Assembly (NCBI GenBank): GCA_003170275.1
Contig: PNAM01000066.1
Location: 1 to 34,260, forward strand
Length of the DNA stretch: 34,260 nt
Direction: 5' to 3'
DNA from: Myxococcales bacterium
GTDB taxonomy: Bacteria; Myxococcota_A; Polyangia; Palsa-1104
A model generated the notes under the pieces. It was not told the DNA's origin, searched no databases, and saw only the letters and a program-made list of their open reading frames with translations. Numbering within the stretch: position 1 is the stretch's first letter; each line of letters begins with the position of its first letter. Position numbers and translations under genes: made by a program. Below, piece after piece: positions 7,918 to 14,883 of this stretch.

Positions 7918-8466
7918 CTAGTCCTGGTGCAGCGCCTGCAGCTGATCCCAACAGGCGCCGGCGTCGAGGAACGTGAACTCCAGGTGCGCGAACAGCACCT
8001 TCTCGCCCGGGATGAGGATCTGCGCGGCACCCTTGGGCGGCAGCTGCTTGTCGCCCACGAACGTGCCGTTGGCCGAGCCCGCGTCCGCGACCTCGACCCG
8101 ATCGGCGTGCACGCGGAAGAACGCGTGGAAGCGCGAGATGTTGATGTCGCTGATCACCAGGTCGTTGTTGGCGGTGCGCCCGACGGTGATCATCGACGGA
8201 AACGCGCTCTGCACCTTGCGCACCGCGAGCATCAAGGTCTCGGGCGCGCCGTGCTTGATCCGGTCGAAGTCCACCACCTTGGTGGCGCCGGTGGTGTCCT
8301 CCTTCACATCGGCCGGCGGGACCGCCTCGAACACGTCGGTCTTGCGCGGCGTGCGCGGCTTGTCGAGCACCTGCTTGCCGAGCAAGAAGTAGAACGGGCA
8401 CGCGGTCACGAACTCGCGCCGCGCCGACGTCAGCGCCCGATCGAGATAGTCGATGGGTTTGGTCAT
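7918..8466 (-). CDS. FHA-domain protein
   Basis: This protein of about 182 residues carries a C-terminal forkhead-associated domain. The conserved elements ITVGRTANNDLVI, ISRFHAFFRV and DAGSANGTFVG match the phosphothreonine-binding loops. The N-terminal part (about 90 residues) has no domain I recognise. FHA proteins read Ser/Thr phosphorylation, so a partner kinase is expected, though none is encoded here. The ATG at 8466 overlaps the Nudix gene stop (ATGA). It is the last gene of the operon that begins with the OPT transporter; 60 bases with the TetR operators separate it from the next operon. Confidence 0.88.
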   Translation of the reverse strand: MTKPIDYLDRALTSARREFVTACPFYFLLGKQVLDKPRTPRKTDVFEAVPPADVKEDTTGATKVVDFDRIKHGAPETLMLAVRKVQSAFPSMITVGRTANNDLVISDINISRFHAFFRVHADRVEVADAGSANGTFVGDKQLPPKGAAQILIPGEKVLFAHLEFTFLDAGACWDQLQALHQD

Positions 8467-9164
8467 TCGACCTTCCGGCCCCACCAGCGCCCCTCCTCGA
8501 GCACGAACCGCGATCGGCCGCGCGCGAGCGGGTGGTTGGGATCGATGGACACGCCGTCACCGGGGAGTGACAGGTACTCCCGATCCCACGGCAACACGAT
8601 CGCCAGCGTGGTTCCGGAGGGCACGAGCTTGGGCAGGATGGCGGTGAACGGCCGCTTGCGCGCCCACTCGAGCGCCTCGTCGACGGTCGCGTGCGGCGCC
8701 AGATCCTCGAGGTTGCAGATGGTGGGCGGCGGCAGCTTGAGCTGGCCGGCCTGGTAGCGCTCGAGCAGCGCCGCCGGCGTCGCCCACAAGGCGTCGACCG
8801 TCTCGGCGGCGTCGTGCTTGGCCACCTGCGTGTCGCCCGGCGCGAGCGAGGTGACGAAGAAATGCGCGTCGAAGCGCTTTGGCTCCGCCGACGGGGTGAT
8901 CCAGTTGGCGAACTCGACCAGCGCGGTGGCCGGGATGCGCAGCGCCGCCTCTTCGAACAGCTCGCGCACCGCGGCGTTGGCGAACGCCACCTGTCCGAGC
9001 CCGTCGGCCTCGTCGACCCGCCCGCCCGGGAACACGTACGCGTCGGCCATGAACGACGCGCCGCGGTTGCGACGCACCATCAGCACCTCGGGCGCGCCGC
9101 CTGCAGCCCCGGCGCGCAGCACCACCACCGTCGCTGCCGGGCGCGGCGTCGCGACTTCGCTCAT
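8463..9164 (-). CDS. Nudix hydrolase, NUDT19/CoA-diphosphatase-like
   Basis: This 233-residue Nudix protein starts with a core strand (AATVVVLRAG) and has a split Nudix box: GGRVDEADG, a short insertion, then AAVRELFEEAAL, so the REx2EE metal-binding core is kept. The insertion and the downstream NWITPSAEPKRFDAHFF segment resemble NUDT7/NUDT19-type enzymes, which cleave CoA and acyl-CoA to 3',5'-ADP and phosphopantetheine. Substrate is inferred from that likeness. It overlaps the thioesterase gene before it and the FHA gene after it, each by ATGA. The pairing with an acyl-CoA thioesterase fits a role in CoA-ester turnover. Confidence 0.85.
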   Translation of the reverse strand: MSEVATPRPAATVVVLRAGAAGGAPEVLMVRRNRGASFMADAYVFPGGRVDEADGLGQVAFANAAVRELFEEAALRIPATALVEFANWITPSAEPKRFDAHFFVTSLAPGDTQVAKHDAAETVDALWATPAALLERYQAGQLKLPPPTICNLEDLAPHATVDEALEWARKRPFTAILPKLVPSGTTLAIVLPWDREYLSLPGDGVSIDPNHPLARGRSRFVLEEGRWWGRKVE

Positions 9165-9571
9165 ACGGCGAACCGCTTGAACAGCGCGCGCAGATCATCG
9201 GGGATGGTGATCGCCTTGAACGAGTCCATGTTCACGCACGCGCAGGTGATCTCGGCCTTGCACGACTGCTTGCCGTCGGCGTGGCGGAACCCCAGGTAGC
9301 GGAACACCGCGGACTTGTCGCCCACCGCCGGCACGCTCAGCTCGATGTCGAGCGCGTCGCCGTAGCGCAGCGGCAGTTGGTAGTCGGTCTCGATGTGCAC
9401 CGTCGGAAACCCGACGCGCCGCTTGTTCAACATCTCCGGGTAGCGCTGCCCGTTGTCCTGAAAAAAGTCCTCGAACGCCTGGTGGAAGTAGATGAAGAAC
9501 TGCGGGTAGAAGACGATCCCGGCGTGGTCGACGTCACCGAAGCGCACCTCGATCTTGGTGCGAAACGCCAT
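9161..9571 (-). CDS. acyl-CoA thioesterase, 4-hydroxybenzoyl-CoA thioesterase (hotdog) family
   Basis: This 136-residue single hotdog protein begins MAFRTKIEVRFGDVDHAG. The RFGDVDHAGIVFYPQFF segment is the 4-hydroxybenzoyl-CoA thioesterase family motif, with the aspartate of DVDHAG in the catalytic position. It would hydrolyse aromatic or aliphatic acyl-CoAs in the cytoplasm. The start overlaps the GNAT stop by one base (TGATG) and the stop overlaps the Nudix start. An aromatic-CoA reductase is encoded less than 2 kb downstream on the same strand, so an aromatic CoA substrate is attractive, but family members in this size range also include YbgC-like housekeeping enzymes. Confidence 0.88.
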   Translation of the reverse strand: MAFRTKIEVRFGDVDHAGIVFYPQFFIYFHQAFEDFFQDNGQRYPEMLNKRRVGFPTVHIETDYQLPLRYGDALDIELSVPAVGDKSAVFRYLGFRHADGKQSCKAEITCACVNMDSFKAITIPDDLRALFKRFAV

Positions 9572-10062
9572 CAGGACTTCGCGTTGGTCAGGCGCGTGCG
9601 CTGGATCTTGCGGAAGCCCTTCTTCGCGTACAGGTGCTCGGCCGCGTCGGCCAGATCGCCGCCCTCGCCCACCTCGAGGTCCAGCGCGCGCAGGCCGCGG
9701 CCGGTCGCCCACTCCAGGCCCTGCGACAACAGCCGGTCGCCGAGGCCCTTCTTGCGATAGTCGTCGCGCACGTACAGCTTCTGGATCCAGCCCACCTCGC
9801 CGGCGTGCTCCAGCGACGGCAACACGTGCATCACGAACACGCCGACCAGCTTGCCGTGCGCAAAGCCGGGCAGCCCTTCGTGGAACGCGCCGATCACCAG
9901 CGTTCGCGCGGAGTCCTCGAGCACCGCCTGCACGGCGGGCCGCAGCACATCGATGTTCACGTCTTGGCCGAGCGCCTTCTGCTGGTGCGCCAGCAGCTCG
10001 ACGGAGGCGCGGAGATCGACGCCGGTGATGCGCCGGACGATCAGGGTGGGCTCGTTCGACAT
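9571..10062 (-). CDS. GNAT-family N-acetyltransferase
   Basis: This 163-residue protein has the GNAT fold signature. The acetyl-CoA pyrophosphate loop is visible as YVRDDYRKKGLGDRLL, a variant of the Q/RxxGxG/A motif, preceded by the VGWIQKLYV strand and followed by ALDLEVGEGG and the terminal AEHLYAKKGFRKIQ. The acceptor cannot be told from sequence. It starts 18 bases after the OPT transporter gene, with a weak AAAGG ribosome site, and is coupled to the thioesterase through TGATG, so it belongs to the transporter-led operon. Confidence 0.85.
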   Translation of the reverse strand: MSNEPTLIVRRITGVDLRASVELLAHQQKALGQDVNIDVLRPAVQAVLEDSARTLVIGAFHEGLPGFAHGKLVGVFVMHVLPSLEHAGEVGWIQKLYVRDDYRKKGLGDRLLSQGLEWATGRGLRALDLEVGEGGDLADAAEHLYAKKGFRKIQRTRLTNAKS

Positions 10063-10080
10063 GATCAGCCTTTTATCATG

Positions 10081-11895
10081 TTAATCGGACGGAAGCAGGT
10101 TGAGCACCATCAAGATCGGGATGATCACCGCCAGGATCGCCTCGCCGGCGATGAAGCCCGACGAGAGCGGGATGATGATCTCCTCGGCCTGCTTCGGGTT
10201 GCGCCTGCGCCAGAAGTACTCGATGAAGCCGCCGATCACCATCATCAGGATCGCCAGCCCCGGCAGCAGCATGCCCAGGCCGACCGCGCTCGCCGACGGC
10301 AGGAATTTTTTGAACCGCTGTTCGAAGATCGTCAGCAGCGCGCCTACCGTCACGGCGATCAGGAACGCGGCCAGGCAGCCGGGGGGCAGCGCGCCGAACC
10401 CCTTCGACAGGATCTCGGCGAAGCCGGCCCACTTGACCGCTGTCGGCGCCGACAGCCCATGCTCGCCGCCGACGCCGTACTTGCCGGCCAGCACCGGATA
10501 GACCAGCGCCACCGCCGCCGCGCCGATCGGCACCGCAATCAGCTGCGCGTAGGTGAGGAACTTGTTCGACGAGCCGATCAGCTTGCCGGTCTTGTAGTCC
10601 TGCATCAGGCCTTCGGAGCCGGCGGCGATCGAGCCGGTCATGCCGCTGGCGGTCATGTTGGCCGGGATGTGGCCGGGCGCGAGCAGCGCGAACACCGCCT
10701 GCATCATGTTGCCCATCACCGAGATCGGGCCCCAGTTGGTCTCGCCGAGCACGCGCAGCGACACCAGCATGAGCGGCACCGAGAGCAGGATCGCCACCAG
10801 CGTCTGCCAGGGCGCCATGCCGAGTGAGACCTTCTGCACGATCACCAGCGCCACCGACAAGATCGCCAGGCCGCCGCCCACCCACTTCATCGGGAAGTCT
10901 TCCGACGACACCGACTTCGCGGTCAGCGACGAGAAGGTCTTGAGCAGCAGCTTCCAGCGCAGCGCCAGCGCGGTGAGCCCGCCCGAGATCATCAGCCCGG
11001 TGGCGGGCCACATCACCCAGCGCAGCGTCTGGCCGTAGGTGACGTCGGGGAGGATGCCCTTGGCGTGCAAGATCGGCGGCACGATCAGCCACGAGATGAC
11101 CATGCCGAGCCCCATCGACAGGTTGACGCGCAGGCCGACCAGCATGCCCGAGCCGATCGACAGAAGCGACCAGTTGAGGCCGAGGTGCAGCGGCGCGGCG
11201 TGGATCTTCTCGCCGAGCGCGCCGAAGAAGCTGTTCTCGGGGATGGTGAACCAGTGCAAGAGGTTGTCCTTGCCGACGTGGAACTTGGACAACAGCCGCG
11301 GCCAGCCATCGCGGAACCAGGTGGCGACGATGGCGACCAACGCACCGATGGTGAGCGCGCGGGCGCGACGGCGCGCGTCTTCGCCGCCGGCATCGAGGAC
11401 GATCAGGGTCTCCGCCGCGGCCACGCCGTCGGCGTAGGTGAGCTCCTCTTCGTCGATGAAGTGCTTGCGCATGGGCACCGCCATGAGCACGCCCATCGCG
11501 CCGGCGACCACCAGCCAGGCGAACACCTGCCAGAAGCTCATCTGGATGTGCACGCCGAGCAGCTTGTTCTGGTTGAGCATGTCGAACGCGGCCAACAGGA
11601 CGCACATGAACGCCGTTTGGCCCGCTGAAGTGCCCGCGGTCTGAACGATGTTGTTCTCCCAGCGGTTGAACGTCTTCATGCGGAACACGCCGACGCACAA
11701 CAGGTAACCGAAGAACGCCGAGACCACCGAGATGTTGGGACCGAAGCCGAGCTTGAGCACGATGTACGGGTACGAGCCGCCGATCACCGTCGCCACCAGG
11801 CAGGCCGACAGCACCGCGCGCAAGCTGAACTCGGGGCGATCCGCCGGCTTCACCGCCGCTGGCAGCGCCTGAACGGGCATCTCGGGGCTGGACAT
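10081..11895 (-). CDS. OPT-family oligopeptide (or metal-chelate) transporter
   Basis: This 604-residue polytopic membrane protein belongs to the OPT family, which imports small peptides or metal-siderophore complexes using the proton gradient. Many hydrophobic helices are visible across the length, starting at FSLRAVLSACLVATVIGGSYPYIVLKLGFGPN. It also shows a typical AGTSAGQTAF segment and GSIAAGSEGLMQDYKTGKLIGSS. The ATG at 11895 was chosen because a -10-like TATATT ends 8 bases before it; there is no ribosome site. It leads an operon of five genes and diverges from a TetR gene, with a 32-bp palindrome between them, so it may be controlled by that regulator. Confidence 0.92.
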   Translation of the reverse strand: MSSPEMPVQALPAAVKPADRPEFSLRAVLSACLVATVIGGSYPYIVLKLGFGPNISVVSAFFGYLLCVGVFRMKTFNRWENNIVQTAGTSAGQTAFMCVLLAAFDMLNQNKLLGVHIQMSFWQVFAWLVVAGAMGVLMAVPMRKHFIDEEELTYADGVAAAETLIVLDAGGEDARRRARALTIGALVAIVATWFRDGWPRLLSKFHVGKDNLLHWFTIPENSFFGALGEKIHAAPLHLGLNWSLLSIGSGMLVGLRVNLSMGLGMVISWLIVPPILHAKGILPDVTYGQTLRWVMWPATGLMISGGLTALALRWKLLLKTFSSLTAKSVSSEDFPMKWVGGGLAILSVALVIVQKVSLGMAPWQTLVAILLSVPLMLVSLRVLGETNWGPISVMGNMMQAVFALLAPGHIPANMTASGMTGSIAAGSEGLMQDYKTGKLIGSSNKFLTYAQLIAVPIGAAAVALVYPVLAGKYGVGGEHGLSAPTAVKWAGFAEILSKGFGALPPGCLAAFLIAVTVGALLTIFEQRFKKFLPSASAVGLGMLLPGLAILMMVIGGFIEYFWRRRNPKQAEEIIIPLSSGFIAGEAILAVIIPILMVLNLLPSD

Positions 11896-11903
11896 GTGCG
11901 CGC

Positions 11904-11909
11904 AATATA
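11904..11909 (-). promoter_or_regulatory. candidate -10 element of the OPT operon
   Basis: On the minus strand TATATT lies 8 bases before the OPT start codon. A transcript starting about 7 bases later would have essentially no leader, in line with the missing ribosome site. No good -35 element is visible. Confidence 0.45.
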
Positions 11910-11944
11910 CCGATTTGGAGCGCCTTTCATTCGACAACCCGCTC

Positions 11945-11976
11945 GTAACAAACAATCAGGCTTGACTGTTTGTTAC
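11945..11976. promoter_or_regulatory. 32-bp palindromic operator between the OPT and TetR genes
   Basis: The arms GTAACAAACAATCA and TGACTGTTTGTTAC match at 13 of 14 positions around a 4-base centre. The dyad covers the -35 element of the TetR gene and lies about 50 bases upstream of the OPT start. It is the likely binding site of the TetR protein encoded next to it, repressing its own operon and perhaps the OPT operon too. Confidence 0.75.
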
Positions 11977-11988
11977 TGCGACGATACT
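11962..11988 (+). promoter_or_regulatory. candidate promoter of the TetR/AurF operon
   Basis: TTGACT (11962-11967) and GATACT (11983-11988) are separated by 15 bases, a little short. The -10 ends 8 bases before the ATG, again suggesting a leaderless mRNA. The -35 lies inside the palindromic operator. Confidence 0.5.
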
Positions 11989-11996
11989 CCTTGGGT

Positions 11997-12611
11997 ATGA
12001 CGGTGCGGGCGCGCAGGACGCAGGAACAACGCTCGGCGACCACCCGCGGCGCGCTCCTCGAGGCCACGCTCGACTGTCTGGTCGATCTCGGCTACGCGCG
12101 CACCACCACCACCGAGGTCGCCGATCGCGCGGGGGTCTCGCGCGGCGCGCAGCTGCACCACTACCCCACCAAGGCCGAGCTGGTGACCGCCGCCGTCGGC
12201 CATCTGTGCGAGCGCCTCGACGCGGAGTTTCGCGCGGCGATCGTCAAGGTGCCGCAAGGTCCGAGCCGCGCCGCGTTCGGCGTCGACCTGTTGTGGCGGA
12301 TGGTGTCGGGCCGCACCTTTGCCGCCTGGCTCGAGCTGGCGGTGGCGGCGCGCACCGATCCCGAGCTCGAGCGCGCGGTCGCGGCGCTCGGCGAACGGAC
12401 CGCGCAGGCGATCGATCGCACCTTTCACGAGATCTTTCCCACCCCGCGCGATCACGGACCGCTGTTCGATCTCGCGCCCAAGTTCGCCATCGCGCTCATG
12501 CAAGGACTGGCGTTGCAGCAGATGTGCGTCCCCGACGACCAGCGACGCGTCGAGCTGCTGGACGCGCTGAAACAACTCTCGTCCTTGATCGCCATCGGAG
12601 GCGTCAAATGA
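11997..12611 (+). CDS. TetR-family regulator of the di-iron oxygenase operon
   Basis: This 204-residue TetR protein has its helix-turn-helix near the N terminus (TTTTEVADRAGVSRGAQLHH, then YPTKAELVTAAV). The ligand-binding half is not close to any regulator I can name. The ATG at 11997 is preferred over an upstream TTG because of the promoter 8 bases before it. Its stop overlaps the start of the AurF-like gene (ATGA), making it the first gene of a four-gene operon. It probably binds the palindrome just upstream, giving autoregulation and possible control of the divergent transporter operon. Confidence 0.9.
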   Translation: MTVRARRTQEQRSATTRGALLEATLDCLVDLGYARTTTTEVADRAGVSRGAQLHHYPTKAELVTAAVGHLCERLDAEFRAAIVKVPQGPSRAAFGVDLLWRMVSGRTFAAWLELAVAARTDPELERAVAALGERTAQAIDRTFHEIFPTPRDHGPLFDLAPKFAIALMQGLALQQMCVPDDQRRVELLDALKQLSSLIAIGGVK

Positions 12612-13510
12612 CCTATCCGCAGCTCGTCGAACGGCTCAGCCGCCAGTCGGTGAAGAAGCACTTCGACGCCTACGAAGACGTCGCGTGGGACGCGCCGGAG
12701 ATGCGCATCGACGCCGCCGATCCGCGCTGGGAGCTGCCCGCCGACTCGCCGCTCGGCGGCACCACCTGGTATCGCGCGCTTCCGCCCGGCGTGCGCGCGC
12801 GACTCGGACTCGAGCTCTTGGCCCGCTCGATGAAGGTGGGCATGCAGTTCGAGAACGTGCTCAGCCGCGGGCTGCTCACCTTCGCGATGGAGCGGCCGAA
12901 CCGATCGCCCGAGTTTCGCTACGCGTTGCACGAGGTGATCGAGGAGTCGCAGCACTCGCTGATGTTCCAGGAGTTCGTCAACCGCAGCGGCGTCGACGCA
13001 CCCGGCATCGCCGGTTGGCGCGAGCGCGCGTCGGGTCGCATCGTGCTGCTCGGCAAGGCCTTTCCCGAGCTGTTCTTCCTGTTCGTGCTGGGCGGCGAGG
13101 ACCCGATCGATCACGTGCAGCGCACCTCGCTCGCCTCGGGCCGCGAGCTGCATCCGCTGGTGCGGCGCATCTCGCAGATCCACATCACCGAGGAAGCGCG
13201 TCACCTGTGCTTCGCGCGACAGTACCTGCGCGAGCGCGTACCGGCGCTCTCGCCGCTGCGTCGCGCGATCCTGTCGGTGGCCGCGCCGACCATCCTGCAC
13301 CTGATGGCGCGCATGATGCTCGAGCCGTCCCCGTCGGTGATTCGCGCGTTCGAGATCCCCGAGCAGGTGATCGACCAGGCGTTCCGCCACAACCCGCGCC
13401 ATCGCGAGACCATCGTGCAATCGCTGAGCAAGGTCCGCGCGCTGTGCGAAGAGCTCGGGCTGGTCACGCCGCGCACGCGGCCGCTGTGGCGCAAGCTGGG
13501 GATCGCCTGA
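12608..13510 (+). CDS. AurF-like di-iron oxygenase
   Basis: This 300-residue protein belongs to the ferritin-like di-iron family of AurF (p-aminobenzoate N-oxygenase). All expected iron ligands are present in order: E82 (FENV), E113 and H116 (EESQH), E164 (GGEDP), then H192-x3-E196-x2-H199 (HITEEARH). This follows the AurF set of E101, E136, H139, E196, H223, E227 and H230. The site is therefore probably active with O2. Relatives oxidise aryl amines, but many homologues have unknown substrates, so N-oxygenation is not assured. It overlaps the TetR gene upstream and the SDR gene downstream (TGATG), pointing to a shared pathway. Confidence 0.87.
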   Translation: MTYPQLVERLSRQSVKKHFDAYEDVAWDAPEMRIDAADPRWELPADSPLGGTTWYRALPPGVRARLGLELLARSMKVGMQFENVLSRGLLTFAMERPNRSPEFRYALHEVIEESQHSLMFQEFVNRSGVDAPGIAGWRERASGRIVLLGKAFPELFFLFVLGGEDPIDHVQRTSLASGRELHPLVRRISQIHITEEARHLCFARQYLRERVPALSPLRRAILSVAAPTILHLMARMMLEPSPSVIRAFEIPEQVIDQAFRHNPRHRETIVQSLSKVRALCEELGLVTPRTRPLWRKLGIA

Positions 13511-14883
13511 TGGCGCTTGCGAAGAAGCGGGTCGCGGTCACCGGCGGCTCCGGGCTGCTCGGCTCGCACGTGCTGCGCAGGCTGTGCGCGGATCGATCGA
13601 TCGGCGAGGTGATCTGTCTCGACCTGCGTCCACCGACGGTGGTGTCGACCAAGCTCACCTTCGTGATCGCCGACGTGCGCGAGCCGGATTTCCAGCGTCA
13701 CCTGGCCGGCTGCGACACGGTGGTGCACCTGGCGTTTCTGGTCACGCAGCTCAAGCCGCGCGCCGAGATGCAGGCGATCAACGTCGAGGGCTCGAAGAAC
13801 GTGTTTCGCGCGGCGGTCGCGGCCGGCTGCCAGCAGCTGGTGTACACGTCGTCGATCGCCGCGTTCGGCGTGATGCCGGGCCACCCGGTGCCGATCGTCG
13901 AGGACACGCCGCGTCGCCACCAGCCCGCGTTCGCCTACTCCGCGTGCAAGTTCGAGGTCGAGCAGTTTCTCGACGAGTTCGAGCGCCAGCACGCGGGCCT
14001 GGTGGTCACGCGACTGCGGCCGGCGGTGGTGATCGGCGCGTACATGGACCACGCGCTCGGCGACGCGCTGCGCCGGCGGGTGATCCCCGACAACGGCGGG
14101 CTGCCGATGCCGCTGGTGTGGGACGAAGACGTCGCCGACGCGGTGGTGCTCGCGGTAGTCCAGCGCGCGGGCGGCGCGTTCAACCTGCAAGCGGAAGACT
14201 CGGTGTCGGCAGCGCAGCTCGCGCGCGCCGGCAAGCTGAGGCTGGTGAAGATCCCGCGCCGGCTCGCCGCCGGGATCGCGCGCCTGTCGCCGATGCTCGA
14301 GCGGCTGCACGTGACGCGCGCGATCGATCCGGCGTGGCTCGAGCACTCCGAGGTCACCATGATCATGTCGAGCAAGAAGGCGCGCGAGCAGCTCGGCTGG
14401 AAGCCGAAGTGCCCGACCGCCGTCGACGTGATCAAGAAATACGTGGACACGGTGCCGGCCAGGCTCGACCGGCGCATCGACGTGTTCTTGCGACTGGTGC
14501 AGCTCGCCGGGCGCCACGCCGAGGTTCCCGAGGAGGCCTCCCGCATGAGCATGCGCGTGCACCTTCAGCTCACCGGCGCGACCGGCGGCGATATCGCACT
14601 GTACTTCGATCGCGGCAAGCTCACCGTCGCGCGCGAGGTGCCGCGGCCGCCCACCGCGGTGGTGACCATGCGCGCGGTCACCTTCCTCGACCTGCTCACC
14701 GGCCGGCTCGACTTCTCGACGGCGGGCTTCACCGGCCGCGTGCGCGTCGAGGGTGAAGGGCTGGCCTTCCTCATGTTTCAGGGAATCGTGTCGATGTTCC
14801 GCACGCAGACCGAGGCCGCCGGCGCGGCGGGCTTCGCCACACGCCAGCTCAAGCGCTGGTTCGAAAAGGGAGCAGCCGCATGA
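13510..14883 (+). CDS. NAD-dependent epimerase/SDR fused to an SCP2-like domain
   Basis: This 457-residue two-part protein has an extended short-chain dehydrogenase/epimerase at residues 1-315. It shows the GGSGLLGSH nucleotide loop (12-20), the TSS strand (113-115) and the Y143-x3-K147 catalytic pair (YSACK). A linker leads to a C-terminal domain (about 345-430, LQLTGATGGDIALYFDRGKL) resembling sterol carrier protein 2, which binds lipids in a hydrophobic tunnel. The fusion suggests oxidation, reduction or epimerisation of a hydrophobic substrate such as a sterol or long-chain acyl group held by the SCP2 part. 3-beta-hydroxysteroid dehydrogenase-like enzymes are among relatives. It overlaps both neighbours in the operon. 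Confidence 0.85.
   Translation: MALAKKRVAVTGGSGLLGSHVLRRLCADRSIGEVICLDLRPPTVVSTKLTFVIADVREPDFQRHLAGCDTVVHLAFLVTQLKPRAEMQAINVEGSKNVFRAAVAAGCQQLVYTSSIAAFGVMPGHPVPIVEDTPRRHQPAFAYSACKFEVEQFLDEFERQHAGLVVTRLRPAVVIGAYMDHALGDALRRRVIPDNGGLPMPLVWDEDVADAVVLAVVQRAGGAFNLQAEDSVSAAQLARAGKLRLVKIPRRLAAGIARLSPMLERLHVTRAIDPAWLEHSEVTMIMSSKKAREQLGWKPKCPTAVDVIKKYVDTVPARLDRRIDVFLRLVQLAGRHAEVPEEASRMSMRVHLQLTGATGGDIALYFDRGKLTVAREVPRPPTAVVTMRAVTFLDLLTGRLDFSTAGFTGRVRVEGEGLAFLMFQGIVSMFRTQTEAAGAAGFATRQLKRWFEKGAAA

Noticed and set aside
9161..9571. The thioesterase as part of the hcr operon.
   Set aside because: The FHA gene ends at 7918 and a 60-base gap with its own operators precedes the TetR-hcr genes, so the thioesterase belongs to the upstream operon. 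A functional link remains possible.
12206..12607. An upstream extension of the AurF-like gene.
   Set aside because: It overlaps the TetR coding region in another frame and is Arg-rich. The ATG at 12608 overlaps the TetR stop as at other junctions here.
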